Assembly (NCBI GenBank): GCA_024642265.1
Contig: JAHEBL010000035.1
Span: 1-33,151, forward strand
Source of the DNA: Haliea sp.
Lineage (GTDB): Bacteria; Pseudomonadota; Gammaproteobacteria; Pseudomonadales; Halieaceae
Direction: 5' to 3'
Length of the DNA stretch: 33,151 nucleotides
The translations under genes and the position numbers were made by a program. The notes beneath the pieces are model-generated. The model ran no database searches. It saw nothing but the letters and a program-made list of their open reading frames with translations, and had not been told where the DNA came from. Numbering within the stretch: the first letter of the stretch is position 1; each line of letters opens with the position of its first letter. Positions 32,101-33,151 of this stretch are shown piece by piece.

Positions 32101-32803
32101 CATGAGCGTCGGACTCCTGATAAAGGAACAGTTCAGGATTGTCGGTGATACCGTCAATGCAACAGTGGGTGGTGATCTGCGCCTGCGGCAGCGGCCGCGC
32201 CAGCCGCTACAGGTGTTCGGCAATCTCAACGTGATAGGCGGCGAAATACGCGCTTACCAGCAGCGCCTGAGAATCGAGCGCGGAACCGTGAGTTTCGCCG
32301 GGACACCGGATAATCCCGAGCTTAACGTGCGCGCCCAGCGCGAGATTTCGGCCGACAACGTGGTGGTAGGCCTGCAATTGCAGGGCACTCTCAAACAGCC
32401 CAAACTGGATGTGTTCTCTGACCCGGTGATGTCGGACGGGGAAACCATGTCCTACCTCGTGCGTGGCAGGGGTCTCGACACCGGCGCAAGTAACGACGGC
32501 ATTGCCATGGCCCTCTCGGTCGGTTCCAGCCTTGTCAACCAGACGGCGCTGGTCGAGGAGCTCAACAGAATTCCGGGCGTCAGTAATCTCGCCTTCGGCG
32601 CCGAGGGCACTACCGAGCAGGATACGGCGGCAACTGTGGGCGGTTATATCGGCGAGCGCCTTTACCTGTCCTACGGTATGGGTATATACGAACCGATCAA
32701 TGTCTTGACCGCCCGCTTGTACCTGAAAACAAGACTGTGGCTGGAGGTTGTCAGTCGGCTGGAGAACTCAGTGGATCTCTACTACTCGTTCGATATCAAA
32801 TAA
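29111..32803 (+). CDS. tamB: Translocation and assembly module protein TamB
   Basis: A 1230-residue AsmA-like bridge protein spanning the periplasm. A single N-terminal membrane anchor (WWRLLAALLLLPLVAVLLMPF) precedes a long beta-helical groove of repeated beta strands. The C-terminal TamB (DUF490) domain occupies roughly residues 850-1230, with NVIGGEIRAYQQRLRIERGTVSFAGTPDNPELNVRA, LSVGSSLVNQTALVEELNRIPGV and GGYIGERLYLSYGMGIYEP. It ends with an outer-membrane-type final strand, SVDLYYSFDIK. It starts at TTG 29111, which overlaps the tamA stop, so coupled translation is likely. Length is near that of E. coli TamB (~1259). Confidence 0.95.
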   Translation: MSRLWWRLLAALLLLPLVAVLLMPFTGWGSKLVLSSAGRMLPLDIEYGAGTLAGELELRRLAWASDTLQLELEGLVLELEPGCLWHSAVCFRQLYARQMLISILPGVAGEAEPAPADADNALFEFPVPLDAPSVYLDALRVSWQGGEWRQGALEGSVAISGSTIQVGSTRMQQARLELEGGSESEGPVVLPEISLPLELLVAELVVEGASWDVNGLAGALSSLKLAGQWRGSALDLAEVEVQSDAYGQWRAAGQLDLSGQWPLTVTADGAVPEIEGWPAKLGRELAVKAEGDLAALNLRVDTRGELALSAVAAVNTIAAELPFSLSLDADWPELMALSELLEVPESLSSVLFTAPLRLSGSGTAAEQVFQLETTVSGLGYDALAVRLAGSHEPGKLVLEDLRLQDKSATNTLWGAGVLDYSGQLSWSAVLETSGLDLLPLRQYGRGKIEGQLQLQGKSSAGQWELSLVDADLQGTLNGLPARLSGYAGIDSQLVLRPSELEAEVNGTRLSLRALADPASPARLQLALDDLGNWLPGSHGEVALEALLLPGWEEFSVTGKLGDIQWQELRISGGRVDGRYVAGDARGGRLDIELADLSMADFELASLQISGRGDAARQALTLRSRGDVAGQLELAGGFDASGGWSGQLTPATLQTGAGNWYLGEAVALDYLPDPARLRVGAHCWQYRQTRVCPGEALVGEEGNVSLLLDGDLDIAAAFLPEYLGLEGLLTGRVAADWSAAKPLSLEARIEARNLVFTRHFGGEESGSVSWERLDVELRSGEQGLSLISGLYSQDSRIIGLELALPLDRSQPLTGMLELAGLQLASLAPFAPTMSVIAGELRGRLQLAGTVDQPLAQGSISLAGGHFALLGNPTELQQLELQLEALGDRAAVQGRGLLGGGALTLDGTVLSEPEWRLELAIEGDSHEILLPPYTTMLVSEKLAMTLTDGLLDLKGDVVVLEGTLEHEQLPEGAVTLSTDVVEVDLDGNVIYEAAPFDTSMSVGLLIKEQFRIVGDTVNATVGGDLRLRQRPRQPLQVFGNLNVIGGEIRAYQQRLRIERGTVSFAGTPDNPELNVRAQREISADNVVVGLQLQGTLKQPKLDVFSDPVMSDGETMSYLVRGRGLDTGASNDGIAMALSVGSSLVNQTALVEELNRIPGVSNLAFGAEGTTEQDTAATVGGYIGERLYLSYGMGIYEPINVLTARLYLKTRLWLEVVSRLENSVDLYYSFDIK

Positions 32804-32817
32804 CGCTGCCGGCAGCG
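32804..32817. terminator. Perfect palindrome right after the tamB stop
   Basis: CGCTGCCGGCAGCG (32804-32817) is a 14-bp perfect palindrome touching the tamB stop codon, between two convergent genes. No T-run follows, so termination is inferred only from position. Confidence 0.4.
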
Positions 32818-32865
32818 TCCCATGCCTTTGCTGCCGGAGCCGCCCCCGCGTTAGCCCCGGACTGG

Positions 32866-33151
32866 TCAGCTGGTTTTCGGCAGGATATACAGCTCTACCC
32901 GGCGGTTTTGCGCCCGGCCCTCGGCACTGCCGTTATCGGCAATGGGCGAATCAAATGCCAGGCCCTGCACAAACATTCGGTTGCGGGCCACATCACGTGT
33001 TACCAGGTATGCTGCCACGGCATCGGCCCGGTGTTCGGACAGGTCCAGGTTGTACTGGCGAGTACCGGTATTGTCGGTGTGTCCTGTGATGCGCAGCGTG
33101 GTATCTGCGTATTTGGCCAGCACGATTCCGACAGAATTGAGTACCGGGTAG
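32866..33151 (-). CDS. OmpA-family protein, C-terminal part (5' end outside window)
   Basis: The minus-strand frame is open from the right edge to a stop at 32866-32868, so only the last ~94 residues are present. They are the peptidoglycan-binding OmpA domain: LRITGHTDNTGTRQYNLDLSEHRADAVAAYL, followed by GLAFDSPIADNGSAEGRAQNRRVELYI. The Asp and Arg that grip diaminopimelate are in GHTDNTG (Asp) and EHRADAV (Arg). The upstream part, needed to tell a lipoprotein (YiaD-like) from a barrel OmpA, is missing. It is convergent with tamB. Confidence 0.9.
   Translation of the reverse strand, partial: YPVLNSVGIVLAKYADTTLRITGHTDNTGTRQYNLDLSEHRADAVAAYLVTRDVARNRMFVQGLAFDSPIADNGSAEGRAQNRRVELYILPKTS

Overview
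The window is about 33 kb of GC-rich chromosomal DNA from a Gammaproteobacterium. A full TamA/TamB pair, SlyX, a YciH/SUI1 protein, the ExeA/ExeB (GspA/GspB) pair and GlnK-AmtB support this. The mix of aliphatic and xenobiotic-type catabolic enzymes (acyl-CoA dehydrogenase pair, epoxide hydrolase, sulfotransferase, luciferase-like oxidoreductase, nitronate-monooxygenase-like enzyme) resembles marine lineages such as Halieaceae. That genus-level guess is inference, because no rRNA or other marker is present. I see no rRNA, tRNA, CRISPR array, transposase, integrase or phage gene.

Layout. 1-389: the 3' end of a DEDDh exonuclease. 390-5611: an accessory metabolic block holding a luciferase-like oxidoreductase bracketed by two copies of one long palindrome, a sulfotransferase with a DUF1214-like partner, and a flavin oxidoreductase divergent from a PadR repressor. 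A PadR-type operator lies between the last two. 5612-6714: two small exported proteins (one of 58 aa with a near-perfect ribosome binding site) and several dyads. 6715-9307: gspA-gspB, envelope proteins that assist the type II secretin. 9552-11209: glnK-amtB for ammonium sensing and uptake. 11275-11939: divergent yciH and slyX. 12044-16163: two acyl-CoA dehydrogenase subunits and a membrane-anchored amidohydrolase. 16282-17979: a protein that looks like a catalytically dead RecB-type nuclease with a long disordered tail, behind a good sigma-70 promoter. 18037-21294: epoxide hydrolase, small unknowns and a secreted zinc peptidase. 21299-26612: MBL hydrolase, PlsC-type acyltransferase, DUF1145-like membrane protein, dienelactone hydrolase, alcohol dehydrogenase and polyphosphate:AMP phosphotransferase. 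26707-32803: a methyltransferase followed by tamA-tamB for outer-membrane protein and lipid traffic. 32866-33151: the C-terminal end of an OmpA-family protein running off the window.

Most genes are tightly packed, with 4-bp stop/start overlaps at 23417, 25131 and 29111 and gaps of 10-15 bp inside the pairs. No stretch above 300 bp lacks a gene. The longest gaps are 1368-1656, 6046-6327 and 9308-9551, and each is described below.

No clear new defence or mobile system is present. The least explained items are the degenerate nuclease-like protein at 16282, the paired long palindromes around the gene at 501-1367, and the 58-aa exported peptide at 6328.
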